DNA from: Motacilla alba alba
Taxonomy: Eukaryota > Chordata > Aves > Passeriformes > Motacillidae
DNA: 64,000 nt
Direction of reading: 5' to 3'
NCBI RefSeq assembly: GCF_015832195.1
Contig: NC_052016.1
Location: 32,261,129 to 32,325,128 of the forward strand
Shown: piece by piece, positions 1 through 12,925 of the stretch
Numbering within the stretch: position 1 is the first letter of the stretch
Layout of the letters: every line of letters begins with the position of its first letter
The notes under the pieces: model-generated
Databases searched by the model: none
What the model was told of the DNA's origin: nothing
What the model saw: only the letters and a program-made list of their open reading frames with translations
Made by a program: the position numbers and the translations under genes

Positions 1-3000
1 AGTTTCCTCTTGAACAGAAGGAAAGCTCACAGCAAGAAGTCCTATCATCCTCACACTTCTGTGAGAATGAAAAAGCATTCCCAGGCTTTTTCTTTGTTAT
101 ACTCTCACATTATTCCAAAAGTGAGCTTCCACATGACTCTAATAGTTGTCATCCACTTGCTGACTGTGTTTTCTAAATACAGGGAAAAAAGTGTAGAAAT
201 GGTATAATTTTTCTACCCAAAAGGAATTCCCTCCCTCCTTTCTCCAGCTACGCTTGAATAATTTCTTGGGACAATAGGGGTGTTAAGGTCAAAGAGGAGT
301 TTCACAGTGGCATATAATCTAAATTGAGGCTTATAGAAATTATCCTAAGCTTATTTGGCCCCTGCACCTCAATTCTTTTACCTTGAGCTTAAAAAACACT
401 TATAACTGGTCCACTGTGGTTTCAACTCCAGCCCTTCCCAGCAGAGTTGCTGAAAGTAGCCTGATCTGTGGACAAAGGACACTTAATTCACAGCCTAGTA
501 TTAAGGCTCTGCAGTTCAGTAGCAAGACAAAGCACTGCCAAAAAAAAAAAAAAAATAGAGTCCACAGTCCTCAGTGAGAGCAGAGATGTCTTCTGCCATG
601 GCAAAACAGGTCTCAGCATCCCAAACTTTCCAAGCTCATTTAGAGCTCATCCTTTCTGTCAGTGGGGACTTTTTCAACAGCAAAAATACATCCCCATCAT
701 GTGTTTTACGGAGACCAAAATAATCCATTTCAAGGATAAGAATGACACAAAGGACAGTACAAGATGCTGGTCAAGGAAACCAGTAAATAATCTTTTTAAA
801 TTATAAATTTATCTCACTCAAGCCCTGTCCCTTTCTGGGTATATTCCACTGCATATGTTCACTGGCCAGAATATTTACAGAAACAGTTGCTGGTAAGGGA
901 ACAGTAGAGACTATTTGCTGAAAACACCTTCTAAACCTGGAAACTAGAATAGATGCCCTGGAAAACCACCTCTGAATTTGTAACTGTACATTAAGATGTC
1001 CCTGTGCTGCTCTGCTAATTTCCTAGATGAAAATTGCTTTGAAACAGGCAACGTACAGCAGGCTTTCCTCAAAGTGAATGTGCCTTTACATGCCCAGAGA
1101 TTTGCAGGCCTGCTTAGGAACAAAAACCAGAGATGTAGTCAGAAAGCCATTTAGCAGCAGTTCACTTGGAAACAGCACAACCTATTGATCCTAGGTCACA
1201 AGAAAAAACAGACAGCCCAGACATTATATGGACTCCTGAGAGCAGCTCCGGGAGCTGGGAAGCAGCATCTTTAGTATCCCAAAATGCTGAACACGAGGCA
1301 AGAGCAGGCAGCAAAAGGCAATGACCAAACCTCAAGCCAAGTTACAGTGATCGCAGCCCCTGCCTACCCTTGAATAGGAAAGACATGGAATTCAAAGGCC
1401 TCATAAGATAGAAATACCTAATCAATTCTAGAACGAATATACAAAATAATATTTCAGGCAGTCCTAAAGCTCGAGATGAAAGGATACAGCACCAAGTTCG
1501 GGCTTCTCAGCTTGCACCAGGACTCTGCAGAGCCCACCTTGGCCAGAAGAATGGAAGGCAAGTAGATCACATTAGATTTATTAACTGCCATCTTTTCCTT
1601 CAGGATTTTTGACACCAAGCAGCTGCATCTCTGCTATGTTCATTAACCCCACAAGGAGGGGTGACTTCAGAGCACTGGCACACCACCAACATTTGTGGAG
1701 GGGACATGTCTGTTTGCAGGGCAGGCTGCAGAAGCTGTGCTAATCCCCAGTTCTTTTTGGGAAATGAAAGTCCTTGACTCAAGCATGAATGATACTGGCA
1801 AAGATCCCATTACTGTAAAGCTCTCTGCCAGCCAGCCACCTCTCCCCCTCCCCCTTTTTATATCTCTAAGGTCACTAAACTGCAATTTAGTCATCATTCT
1901 TTATAGAGCATGAGCAGATATGAAACATCTGGAAACTGTTGTAGTCACACTTTGAGATACACATCCCAAAGGAATTTAACTCCATAGGAATGGCATGAAG
2001 TACTGTTGTACCTCGAGGTCACTGCAGCTGGAATGCATCCTCGGTACCTAGTTACTGGGTACTAAACTCTTACACAACCACCTATGAAATGAGTTAGAAG
2101 ATATCTGTACAATTCCCAGTGAGATGAAAACTTCAACCCGAAGATCACCTCAAAAAGTCCACTAAACATCCTCCTTTCTGGCAGTATCAGTGAGGAAAAT
2201 TGGGCCATAAAAATTTCACTCCTTGTTTAATTCCAAATGTGGTCCCTCTGGAGATGAACTGTGGCCTGCTGATAGGAAAAAAATTTGCCCTGCTGCGATT
2301 GTGCTTTGTAAGTAGGTAACAGCTGTCCCCAAACACATAAAGAAATATTCCCAACCTGATATAAAAATGTATTTATGTAAAAAAGGGAGCAGAAGATTTT
2401 TTTTAAAACTCTTGCAGAAGCCAGCACCAGTGTCAGTCAATTACAAGAGAAAGAATTTTCTTGCCTGACCTACACTAGAGAAAGTTAATTTAAACTTTAT
2501 CTTTATTAATCTCACTTCTTTTTATTTACTTCATTCAGAGGGTGGAGGGTTAAACACGAGGTATTTTTGAATAATTAAATGAAGGAGGAAGCACTACATT
2601 ACTGACAAAGCTCCTAATCTTCCTTATTTATTAATAGTAGCTGCGTTAAGACTGCCTGTCCTTAATCCTGGCTCTCACCATGCAAATTCAGAGCATCAGA
2701 AATAGAAGAGGCTAATTGAAGCCCTAATGCCAGGAAGAGAGGCCCATGTCCATGTCAAAAGCTGAAAAGGGCCAGATCCAATCAGCGCCTGGATGTGGAG
2801 CTGCCAAGAGAAGCTTGCTCTCTCCTTGCTGGCTTGGGAGGGGGACCACCAATTTGCGATCCAAGTTTTGCCCCACGTGATTCAGACAAGCCCCATTCAG
2901 CTGCTCTGGTGCCTGAGATGCTGCATTTGGCACATGGCTACATTCAGGGGCAAGTGTTTCGTTCATTTTTTAGGAGCTCCAGTGCACCCTTTGAAGAACT

Positions 3001-4649
3001 CGCTGTGAGACCCTGCAGCCACTCTTTGGCACTGAGTGACTTACCACCTGTGCCAGGGGCAGGGATGGACTTCCCAGAAGTCCACATCCATTCCACATCC
3101 CTCTGTGAGGGGGCCTGAGCTTCCTGGCAGCTTATTCAACTGCCAGCTTTATGCAGTTTTTTGCCCCAGCTGCCTGGCAAATTCAGCTGCAGGTATGGGT
3201 AAGTCAGAGACTCTGCCAGCACGGAGCCTAAGCTCTTCTCTCTTCCCCAACACCCTTCCCAAAGGCCCGGCCCCCTAATCAAATTCTCTGGCTCAGCTTA
3301 TGAGCTCTGACAAGATCGCAGCCCAAGGAGGCTGGAGTACAGACTCAGCAATCCTGACTACATCCAACCCAATTTAGCTGTGCTCTTGGAGCATCATGCA
3401 CGCGGTAAAGACCTAATCTAAAGGTAATCATTAATTCGTTACTGCCACAAGGATATGGCAATCAGCAAGAGGATACTGATTGTTTGGAGGATCAAGTAAT
3501 GGATTTCTTCCTTTTTTTAAACAATAACATTCTTCCCAGTTGTAACCACTTTATAGACATACTGTAGAGCTAATGACAAAAGTGCTCACAAATTATTTTT
3601 GCCGAAAGACTTTTTCACCTTTATGTAAAGAGAACTTTTGGAAGTTACTGTCGTGTATTTAAAAAAGAAAAAAAAAAGGAAAAAATATTTTAAAATATGG
3701 AAAAATGAGCAAACCATTTATAGCAACAAGAGAGTTATCATCTAAGTTTGATAAAGGACTATAAACCTTTATGTTAGCAGGCATTAGATGGTCATTAACC
3801 TCATTCAGTCAGAAAGAAAATGTCTCCTGTGAACAGATAATTCTCTTATGGTGTAGTCCAGGCTTTCTTGCACCTTTCTGAATTATTTGGCAGTTACTGG
3901 AGCCCGGATATTTATTACATCAGTCTAAACCAGACCAGCAACTGTGATGTTCCTGTGTGCAGCAAATCACAGAGAAGTTGAACCAATAATTGAGCAGTGC
4001 CAAAGGCACGCACTACTATCTCTGCTGAATTTTGGGGGTGTAGCTTTGCCCATACTCCCTTCAATCAGTTCATATGCAGAGTTTGATACCATTTTTGTGA
4101 GCACAGAATGGGAATAGGATAAATAAATCTACACTAAACTGGTCTTCTGCATTCTGTCCTGATTCACAGAAATGTAAACTGAAAAGTTTACTCTGAGGAT
4201 TAGCACAACTTAGCCTCTGCAGAAGATTATCTCAGAAAACAAAGCTATTGAAGATGGAGAGCAGGGAAGGTCTTGTACTGGTCCTTTCTCTTCACCTACA
4301 CCATATTAGAAAAGAAGAACAAGCTGGTAACTCTTCTGTTTGTAACAAACTTTCCTCTTTACTCCTGTCTCTCAGGCTAGCATTTCACCTGGCTCTATAT
4401 TTTCCCTCAAAAGTATCTCATCCAGTCTTTCTTCAGTGTATGTAGCAGCCGGATAGACCTAAGAGAAATACCACTCATGAAATAGAAACTGTGTGTGTGA
4501 GAAATTTTACTTCAGCTGTGACGCCCTTTTCAGCTACCCCTCACATAATGTCAGCACATGTGGGAAGTCAGTGTAATGCAAAACAGAGGTCCCCAGACTA
4601 TTTCCTCCATTTCTCAGCTCCTTTAGGACAGGATATGGCCACCACAATA
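1..4649. other. Intronic unique sequence
   Basis: No gene, RNA or clear transposon was seen. An A16 run lies at 540-555. A mildly GC-richer patch at about 2740-3300 has short overlapping open frames on both strands that match nothing I know. AT-rich sequence fills about 3420-3800. Confidence 0.6.
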
Positions 4650-5123
4650 TAAGGATATAAAGCTATTAGAGAACATCCAAAGAAGGGCCGTGAGGATGGT
4701 GAAGGGGAAGAAGAAGCCATATGAGGAGTGGCTGAGGTCACTTGGTCTGTTCAGCCTGGAGAAGAAGAGACTGAGGGAAGACCTCATTGCAGTTCCACCT
4801 TCCTTGTGAGGGGAAGAGGAGGGGCAGGCACTGATCTCTTCTCTGTGGTGATCAGTGACAGGACCTGAGGGAATGGCCCGAAGTTGTGTCAGGGGAGGTT
4901 TAGGCTGGATATTAGAAGAAGGTTCTTCTACCAGAAGGTGGCTGAGCACTGGAACAGGCTCCCCAAAGAAGTGGTTACAGCACCAAACCTGGCAGAGTTC
5001 AAGAAGTGTTTGGACAATGCTCTCAGGCACATGGTGTGACTCTTGGGGGTGGTCCTGTGCAGGGCCAGGTGTTGGACTCCATGATCCTTTTGGGTCCTTT
5101 CCAACTCAGCATATTCTGTGACA
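4650..5123 (+). mobile_element. CR1 LINE, 5'-truncated 3' end
   Basis: CR1 is the dominant non-LTR retrotransposon of birds. This stretch follows the CR1 3' region closely: gctgaggtcacttggtctgt then ttcagcctggagaagaagag, further on gcactggaacaggctcccca, and a final tttgggtcctttccaactca. Only about 475 bases remain, consistent with the usual 5' truncation. The open frames crossing it on both strands are remnants and not functional proteins. It is relatively well preserved compared with the other CR1 pieces in the window. Confidence 0.93.
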
Positions 5124-5804
5124 AAATACTCTCTCGGGTTTAACCAGCTCCTCTCCAAGGCTAACTGGTTAAACCTAGTAATTCTCTCTGGCAGCTGATC
5201 TACACTCCTAGGACGGGTGACGATCACAGGCATAATTTGTTGCATTTTGGAAAAGTGCTAAAAATAATGTACATCTCATTGAGGACTATCTCTAACTTGA
5301 ACTCTGGCAATATTGATCTGGAAATTCTTAGGAGTTTTGTTTTTTTTTTCTTTTTGGGCTGGAAACATCCTCAGGGCAGATGAATTTTTCAGATGATCCA
5401 TCAACAGTTATGATAGGGAGGATGGGCAAGACAGACAACACATGTGATGTTCCCCCCCTTTAATCAAATACAACAGACAGAAGCATGTATCTGCAGAGCC
5501 AAGGCCATCAGCAGTGAGACTTTAAGATAGAGACAGGACTTACCATGGAAGGCTGCAGCAAGCTTAGATCCCTGCGGCTCAGGCACAGTGCAGGATCAAT
5601 GAGACCTAGTTGCCACTAGGCTCTCTAAAATCACTGACAGATGAGAGGGACAGCAGCCCAAGCTCACACCACAGGCATCACTGCCTCTTCAGATATGTAG
5701 GCAGTGGAGAGAGAGACGGCAATGAAAGTTGGGCAGAGGGTGTGTCTTGGGGAGGATCAGCTACATTACCTCCCTACTGACCTCCAAATACTGATCACTG
5801 GCAG
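5124..5804. other. Intronic spacer between CR1 and LTR
   Basis: Unique sequence with a T-rich patch near 5338-5357 and no coding or repeat signal I can support. Confidence 0.5.
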
Positions 5805-6243
5805 TGATGCCTGAGGTTTTAGCTTTTATATTTTTCAGATTCTGTTCTGCTTTAGTGTGTAAGTCTAGGCTTCATATTAGGGGACATTAAGCTCTCTTCA
5901 CAGAATAGGTAGACAAAACAATTCCTTCTCTAGCTGGGGACCGAGGACCGGTGATCCAGATCTCAGGCCCAAGAGCATGAACAACAGTGGACTGAAGAGA
6001 GAAAACAAGGATGGGACTTCATGGGCTAAAACTGTAATTGGACAATTAGCTCCAATATGCTAATGGACCAAAACTTATAAAAGTTTGAGACCCCATGACC
6101 AGTTGTGCATTTTGTAGCCATTTTGGGTTGTGCTGCCCAAGGTTTTTGAGACTTCTTAATAAATTGAGACTTCTTAATAAATACCTACTTTATTCTATAG
6201 CTCCGTCGAGTCTCTGTTCTAGGTCAGCCTTCACAAGGCATCA
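5805..6243 (+). mobile_element. Solo LTR of an endogenous retrovirus
   Basis: The element is 439 bases long, beginning TGATGCCT and ending AGGCATCA, which are perfect 8-base inverted ends with the canonical TG...CA. The 4-base sequence gcag lies directly on both sides (5801-5804 and 6244-6247), a candidate target-site duplication. It has a TATA box (tataaaa, 6076-6082) and two AATAAA signals (6158-6163 and 6176-6181), so the promoter-to-polyadenylation order puts it on the plus strand, antisense to LSAMP. No internal retroviral sequence is next to it, so it is a recombined solo LTR. The sequence looks like LTRs I associate with songbird ERVs, but I cannot assign a family. Confidence 0.88.
6147..6182 (+). 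repeat. 18-bp tandem duplication inside the LTR, doubling the poly(A) signal
   Basis: The unit tgagacttcttaataaat occurs twice in direct succession (6147-6164 and 6165-6182). Each copy carries one AATAAA. Confidence 0.92.
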
Positions 6244-6247
6244 GCAG

Positions 6248-9200
6248 GGTAGGCTAAGACAACAATTTGGATCTCGGTATTTCTTCCAGGCAGGGATCCC
6301 TGAGGGCTGGTATGGATATGATCTCTCTCACTCCCCCCTCAGCCCTGCACCACCTCATCCACCAGCCAAATACAGCAGTGAGAAGCCAGCAGGCTGCTGC
6401 AGTCACAGCCTTCTCTCTCCAGTGAGAGCTGGGGCCTGACAGCCCAGCAAAATGACCCACTTCTTGCCGACTCAGACAAAAAAGCTCCACTTAGGCCCCA
6501 GGAAAGTGTCTCTAATAAGGCCATCCGTTAGCTGTGTCGCCCAGACCTCTCTCAGCTATCCTTCATCCCTGCCCTCCCTCCCTGCACCCACCATTAATGC
6601 AGTCAGCGTGCAGGAGAATGAAGCCATCGGGCTCAGTAAATATTACTGAGCTCCACACAGGGAGCACAAGGCCATTATTTAGACTCCCAGGTCCTGGGTA
6701 TGTTTTGATCACACCAATTTAGCAAAGAGAGGTAAAAGAAAACAACTGGCTAGTGTCTGTCTGCCCCACCTACGTGCGTCCTGGTTTGTGAAATCCCAAA
6801 TCCCTCTGAACTGGCCAAACCATTGCATGCCTGGGAGTGTTGATGGCAAACCCTGGCATGAGTGGCCCCAGTGGGGGACAGCATTACATCAGTCCCCACC
6901 TAAGGGTACCTGAAATACAGCAGGTCAAAATCACTCCGGCTCAGCCAAAGAAGGCAATTGCTCCAAAGCTTTTGTGTCTTGCTGCTGTGGGGAGGAAATA
7001 TCTTTTGTTGCTCTTGAAATTTCCCTCACATGTATGTGTACAAGCCTACTTATGTCTCTCTCTATCAGAAACCTTACACTGCTGTACTGCAGCTCAAGCT
7101 GTTCCAACAACCCCCACTCCTTAACAATACTTCTCAAAACCACCCATCCCCTGATTTTGAGTCTTCCCTGTATTTGTTCAAGATGAGTTCCTCGCTATCT
7201 TCTGTTGCCCTTACCTCACACCAAGCTTCTCTTTCTCCCTCTACAGAATAACATGTCTTTGCCCAGGACTCCACAGCTCCCACTGTGTACAGCAGCTCTG
7301 CTGCCAGCTTAGCCATATCTACTGCTTCCCAACTCAGCTCAGACCTCAGTTTCTCCCTAGCTTCAGGCTGTTCATGGCCCCCTCTCCTCATTGTTTTGTT
7401 TTTGTCTCTTTGACCGGAGGCTCTAATATACTCATTTACCCACTGGGTAAACAATTCACCCACTGTGGTGAATTGTTTTGCTCTGTAAGCACTTGAGGTA
7501 CAGTTTGTGGAGAAAAAAAGATCCTCTAGAAAATAAAGTTGTGCTGCATGTTATTTTGAAGGAAAAAAGAGGCAAGCAGCTTTCATGAGAACTAGGTATG
7601 AACATACCTTGCACATTCCCACAGGCACAGGCACAGAAAAATGCAGGCTGATAAATCCCATTTATTACCTGCACTGGTATCTGAAGGCAGGAGGATTTTT
7701 TTAAAGTCTGGCCAGTCCCCAAAGTGTCAGATCCAAGGGCGACATTTGAAATCCCATGGTGACAGAATAAGACAGAGACAGACAAGAGTGACCATGTGTC
7801 ATCAGCCCAGAATATGTGTCAAAGCCAGAGAGACAACACATCAAAATAGTTCATGGACCTCCCAATATAATTAAAGAGTCAGTAATATCTCATAGAGCAC
7901 TCAGGGAAAAAAAAAAAAAAAAAAAGAAAGGAAAAAACCTGCTCGGCACAAACGGATAGCACAAATGCTGAGGCAGCAGCATGAAAGCTTAGTTAGTTCC
8001 TTCCACACCAAGCAAAGCTCTGCATCCTCAAAATGCAGCTCTACTCAGAAAAGTGACTATGCAAGAATGCTGGGTTTTCTGCACATTCAGTCTCTCCCCT
8101 GGGCTGCTCAAGGAGAGCACTCTTCACTTGCTTGACTAAAATAAGCGTATGCTATTTTTTTCTCCTGAAGGAGCCAGGACAACTCTAGAACTGGGACGGT
8201 TTTGCCAGCAGGAAAGCTCCACCTCAGTACAGCTTAGGTAGGCTGCAGCACCACTGCTAAGACCCCAGCCTGCCTCTCAGATTAATCATTTCCCCATGGG
8301 GCTTTGGCTGGAAGAAAATGCTAAAAGAAAGATTGGACAAAGGCAGAACCCAAAATCAGGTACTTCTCTCAGAGGAGTCTCCTAGAGATGAGGTAAACCA
8401 TGCTAAGGTGCATTACTTTGAACACAGACCATCACATGGGCTGCTGTCACTGTCCCTTAGCTGGCAATCTTTCAACCCGACCTCAGCACCCTCCCCATTA
8501 CCCATTCTTCTCACTAATATGTTGCTCTCACAAGGCACTGAGAAGAATTTGCATCTTTTCAAAGCAGCTTCCCCCCACGGCCCAGGAAAGGGCGAAATGC
8601 AGTGACTGAACAGCATACCTTAGCCTGACTCCTGAGTGGGGCTATTGGGCTGTGCTCTCGTGCCATGGAGAGAGGGTTGGGAATGGCCCCTCTCCTCCTC
8701 ACTAGGGCAAGCAGCACCTTCTTTTCTATTGCCCTACTATCTATCCCACTGCCTCCTCCTTGACAATTACCTGTCTCCTTGGCTGAGAACAGAGATATTC
8801 CTTCATCAGCCAGCAGACCTGAGGAAAAAAGAGCAGCTGGGAAAGAGCATTTAATTTAACCCTCTGATTAGGAAAAAGAAAATCCTTGGTTCATCTAGAA
8901 GTACCTGATCTTTCCTCAGATGCACTGGTAACAACATCTGAAGGTCAAACTGTAAATCATGTAAAACATCTTTATCTCCTCAAACTGGTCCTTCTCCCTG
9001 TTTCTCTCTCTCTTTCATTTTTAGAAGCCAGTGTACCTGAGGACATTCAATGCTTGCATTGCAAGTTCCTGCCTTAATGGGGAGATGTTTCTCCTAGTCA
9101 GGTGAAACACTCAGTGTCCCCACACTACAGGAAGGGCAGCAGGCTTGGTACTTGCAGGAGCATGCAAGTCTTCCAGCCTATCTGAGACTCATGGCCTGCA

Positions 9201-12200
9201 GATCCTCTTTCCTGGGGAGGGGATTTGGTTGTCAGAGCAGCACTGGAGGACTCATGTAAAATATGTATGATGTGAGAAGGGAGGACTGAGGAAATAGTTT
9301 ATGCCAACATGTCACAACTTTGTTTTATAAAACTGATTGCCAGTCTGACTCAGCTTTGCAACCCTTTGTCATGCCATCAGCCAAATGCTTTCCTACCTTA
9401 ACTGTATTGCTGAAGTGGCCCCTGAGTTCCAGCAGTGGAAAGTCTAGCAATATTTCTGTAGTCTCAGCAACCCTGAAATCAAGTATCTGCACCAAAACCA
9501 ATGCTCACCATGCACCATCCTGTCTTCGCAGTAAGCTGCTAGGGAAAAAAAGTAGGAATTGCTTCCAAAGAAGCAAAACTGAAAAATGTTTTTCAACTAA
9601 TTTAAACTGCAGTAGCCAAAACATGTGAGATCGGAGAAACCCTGTGTTCAAAAGGACTCACGAGTGCATACACACATCATGTTGGCACACTGATATCTGC
9701 CTATGCTCTGCTGTCCTCCTTCAGATAGGAAAAATCACCCAAAACACTTCTGATGTCACACCCGGACAAAACCTAGCAGGATTTTGCCTGAAGTGGCCCA
9801 GTTTTCTTTGCTGTTAGTTGGCATTTGAGGTAGCAGGATGAGAAACTGTCAATAGACTCTGTTGATGACCTGCAGAAAGCTTTTGCTGCTCTCATCTGAC
9901 ATGGTTTAATTTTTAATTCAGCAAAGCAGTGACAAGGACGGAGGCTGCCAAGGCCAGTCAGCAGTGCAAATTGGGGAGGACAGGCTGAATTGATCTACAG
10001 GGAGGAAATGAAGACGCAGCAGAAACTTTGGGCTGTAGGTAGCAGTGGGGCAGCCTGTGGAGGGGGAAGAGAGAGAAGCATGGTGAGGGAATTGCATAGA
10101 TAGAAACAGAGCAAGGACAGGACCACAGGAGGGAAATTATTGGCATTTGGACAGCCATAGAAGCTTAGCTTCTAGCCCAAGAAAACTGTTTGGCTCAGGC
10201 TCTATGGTACATGGACCATATGGATCTCATTGCTGGCGTGGAACATCTATCATCCCTGTGCCAGAAGCTGCAGCACAGTAGCATGGGAGGCTGCCCAAAG
10301 ATAGCCTGGAATTGCACTGTAGGCACTCCACAGAGAGTAGCGAGGGATGATGAACTCCAAGCTCCGGCAGTTTTAGCCACAGGTACAAATGTCACCACCC
10401 ATCAACTCCCCAGCAAATTCCATCCTTCCCAAGCCAAACCTGAGAAGTAAAAGTACAGCTGTGTTACTGACTCTCAACTACAAATAAAAGCAGGATGGTC
10501 AACAAGATTAGTTAGAGGGTTTTGCTATCACTGCTGGCATGAGTGTTTATTTTCTTATCACTAGGCTAAACACCTGAACTGAGAGGAAATTTCAAAAGTG
10601 GCCTCAGCCTAACTGAATGCCCTGCTCACACACATAGGCCACACCGAGAGCATGCTTGTCCCAGTGACAAAAACAGATTTTCCACAGTGACAGTACAGAT
10701 CTTGTAAAAAAAAACTTCATGAACAAGCACAAAAAAATGCTCAAACACCTAAGGCAACCACTTGGGCCAGCTGTTGAAAACACTTAATGAGTATGCTGTC
10801 TAACATTTTAATTATTCCACTAGTAGTACTCTACTTAATTGGCATTTTTCAGTGGTAGCTGTAAATATAGCCTTTTCTGCCAGTTCATGTCAGGCAGACA
10901 AGAAACCTCAATGATACTCTACAAAGTGTTGAAACATTTCAAAATTTGCCAAATCCTTTCTAGCAAATCACTCTGGAGATTACTGAAATTTTCCAAAACT
11001 GCAGAAATTAAATATTTAAATATGGATACTTTGCCAAGTTTGATTCTCATTTTGACCAGTCTTTTCTAGCATCAAGGATGGGCAGAATTTTGTCACTGCC
11101 ATGTTTAATGCTTACAGAAAAAAACCCAAAAAAATAAAGGCAAAACTAAGCATAAGCTGACTGTGTTTAGTCATCCGTCTGTCACTGAGCTAAAACTCTG
11201 CTCAGATTCATTAGGTGGCTTTCACAAATTTTGAGTGATTCTGATCCCCAGTTAGAAGCAGAATGGTATCAATAATGCCTCTATGTTGTGACTTGATGAA
11301 AATGCTTGTACATTATCTGAGAATCAGAATATAATCTTGTAATAAGCAGAATGAAATCCCTGAAAATAAATGCTGTCAAGAAAAATGAAAGCCACACTAT
11401 TTAAAAACAACAAAACAGTATTAGTAATACAGTGGTAAGACTGAAATAGTTCAAAAAAATGTGCTCTTGAAATGCCCTTTTCTCGGTATTTTGTGACAAT
11501 AAACAATAGTGCTCTGAAGGCAAGGCAGCACAATCCATGGCATTTTCCATGCCCAGAAGTGAATGGAGACAGCAGTTATTGTACTCTATGCTATAAGAAA
11601 TAATTCATTTTACCATGTGTGCTGCTCTTAACAAAGAGAGGAAGCTTCCATTTGGAAAGTGAAGCATGAACTCTTATTGAGCATTAGCAATATCAAAGCT
11701 CACATTCACCACAATAAAGAAACCCTCTCATCTGTACAAATATACCACAAGACCATAATTATAAAGCACCTTGCTATGTTTGGTCTCCAGATTTTCTTGC
11801 TTCCCTTGCAGCATTCAAGTATCCATACAAGCCGTGCATACACGCTGAGATTGGTGACAAGGCTACAATTTATCTGACATGGCCACAAAGGTATTAAAGT
11901 AGCTGGGGTCACTGACAACAGCAGCACTAAAGCACAGTGACACAGACTTCAAAGAAAATTAGCCATTCTGGACACTCCACAGTCTCATTCACAGCCCATG
12001 CCAACAAGTTCTGTGCTGACATCTCACTTCTATCTGTAGTTTTGAAGTTCAAATTAGGTCAGGTAGGACTACCCAGGCTTCAGTCACACATGTGATTCTG
12101 CTATAGACAAAACCTCTTCAACCACTTAGATGTTTTTGGCAATTCCATTCCACCCACCATGTATAATAGACCCGATGTAGTCGGCTTTTGATATGCAAAA

Positions 12201-12847
12201 CTAGTATGGAAGAAAACTTTGCAGGGGTGGAAACAAATGGGTAGAAACGTCAGCAAAACATGAGCAACATCAGCAGAATTTGCCCTCGCTATAATGGAAG
12301 CAAGAACACAGTTTAGTCACAAGATAATACAAACTTCACTTGTAGTCTAGAAGAAACTGCAAGCCTTAGATTAGTCGTAGGAGGCCTTGCTTACTGCTCC
12401 CTCGTAACATGAAATAAATGGAACACCACAAATACATTGAGGGTAAGAGAGCATAAAGGCTCTAATATTGTGTTTGGTTACTCCAGCTGGTGAACTTACA
12501 TAAAATGGGTGTTAGTGGCAGCTGAGCTACATGGAAAGGGAGCCCATCCCCCAGCTCCTGTCCAGTTCTTCTGGCTTCCACAAATCCCAGTGTTGTGCTG
12601 TGTGGGGATGTCATCTTCATTATCTGGGGAGGCAACAGTCCTCTCCATGCCAACTCTGACATCCATAGGAATTGAGGCCATTCTGAGCAACAGGGTCTTG
12701 CATTATGTTTTGCTCCTGGAAGAGCTGTTTAAATGTTTTCATTAGAGGCAGAGTATTTTTGGATGATAAAGATAATTAAGTGCTGAAAGCATAGCGATGC
12801 ATTTGACACCGAGAATAAGAGATATGAAGTATTTCTAATAAAAACAG
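6248..12847. other. Intronic unique sequence
   Basis: No exon or clear transposon was recognised. An A19 run lies at 7907-7925. Open frames of up to about 110 codons around 7130-7785 and 8318-8616 have no recognisable motifs. About 10790-11480 is AT-rich. Confidence 0.55.
7907..7925. repeat. Poly(A) run of 19
   Basis: An uninterrupted A19 followed by gaaagg. No element body was recognised upstream. Confidence 0.9.
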
Positions 12848-12925
12848 AACACCCGGTGGGATTTGAACTCACTCTGTGCCATTACAATTTGAGGCAAGTG
12901 CTGCATCCATGATGAGACTAACACA
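12848..12925 (-). pseudogene. tRNA-like relic, possibly a tRNA-derived SINE head
   Basis: On the minus strand gagttcaaatcccacc looks like a tRNA T arm and B box. About 45 bases upstream, catggatgcagcacttgcct resembles a D-arm/A-box region followed by an anticodon-arm-like stretch. The T stem pairs with one mismatch, but no complementary 5' acceptor strand is found. It is therefore a decayed tRNA pseudogene or SINE fragment and not a working tRNA. Confidence 0.4.

Noticed and set aside
4623..5245. Open frames of 88-135 codons across the CR1 copy
   Set aside because: They are chance frames in a truncated LINE 3' end and do not correspond to an intact CR1 reverse transcriptase.
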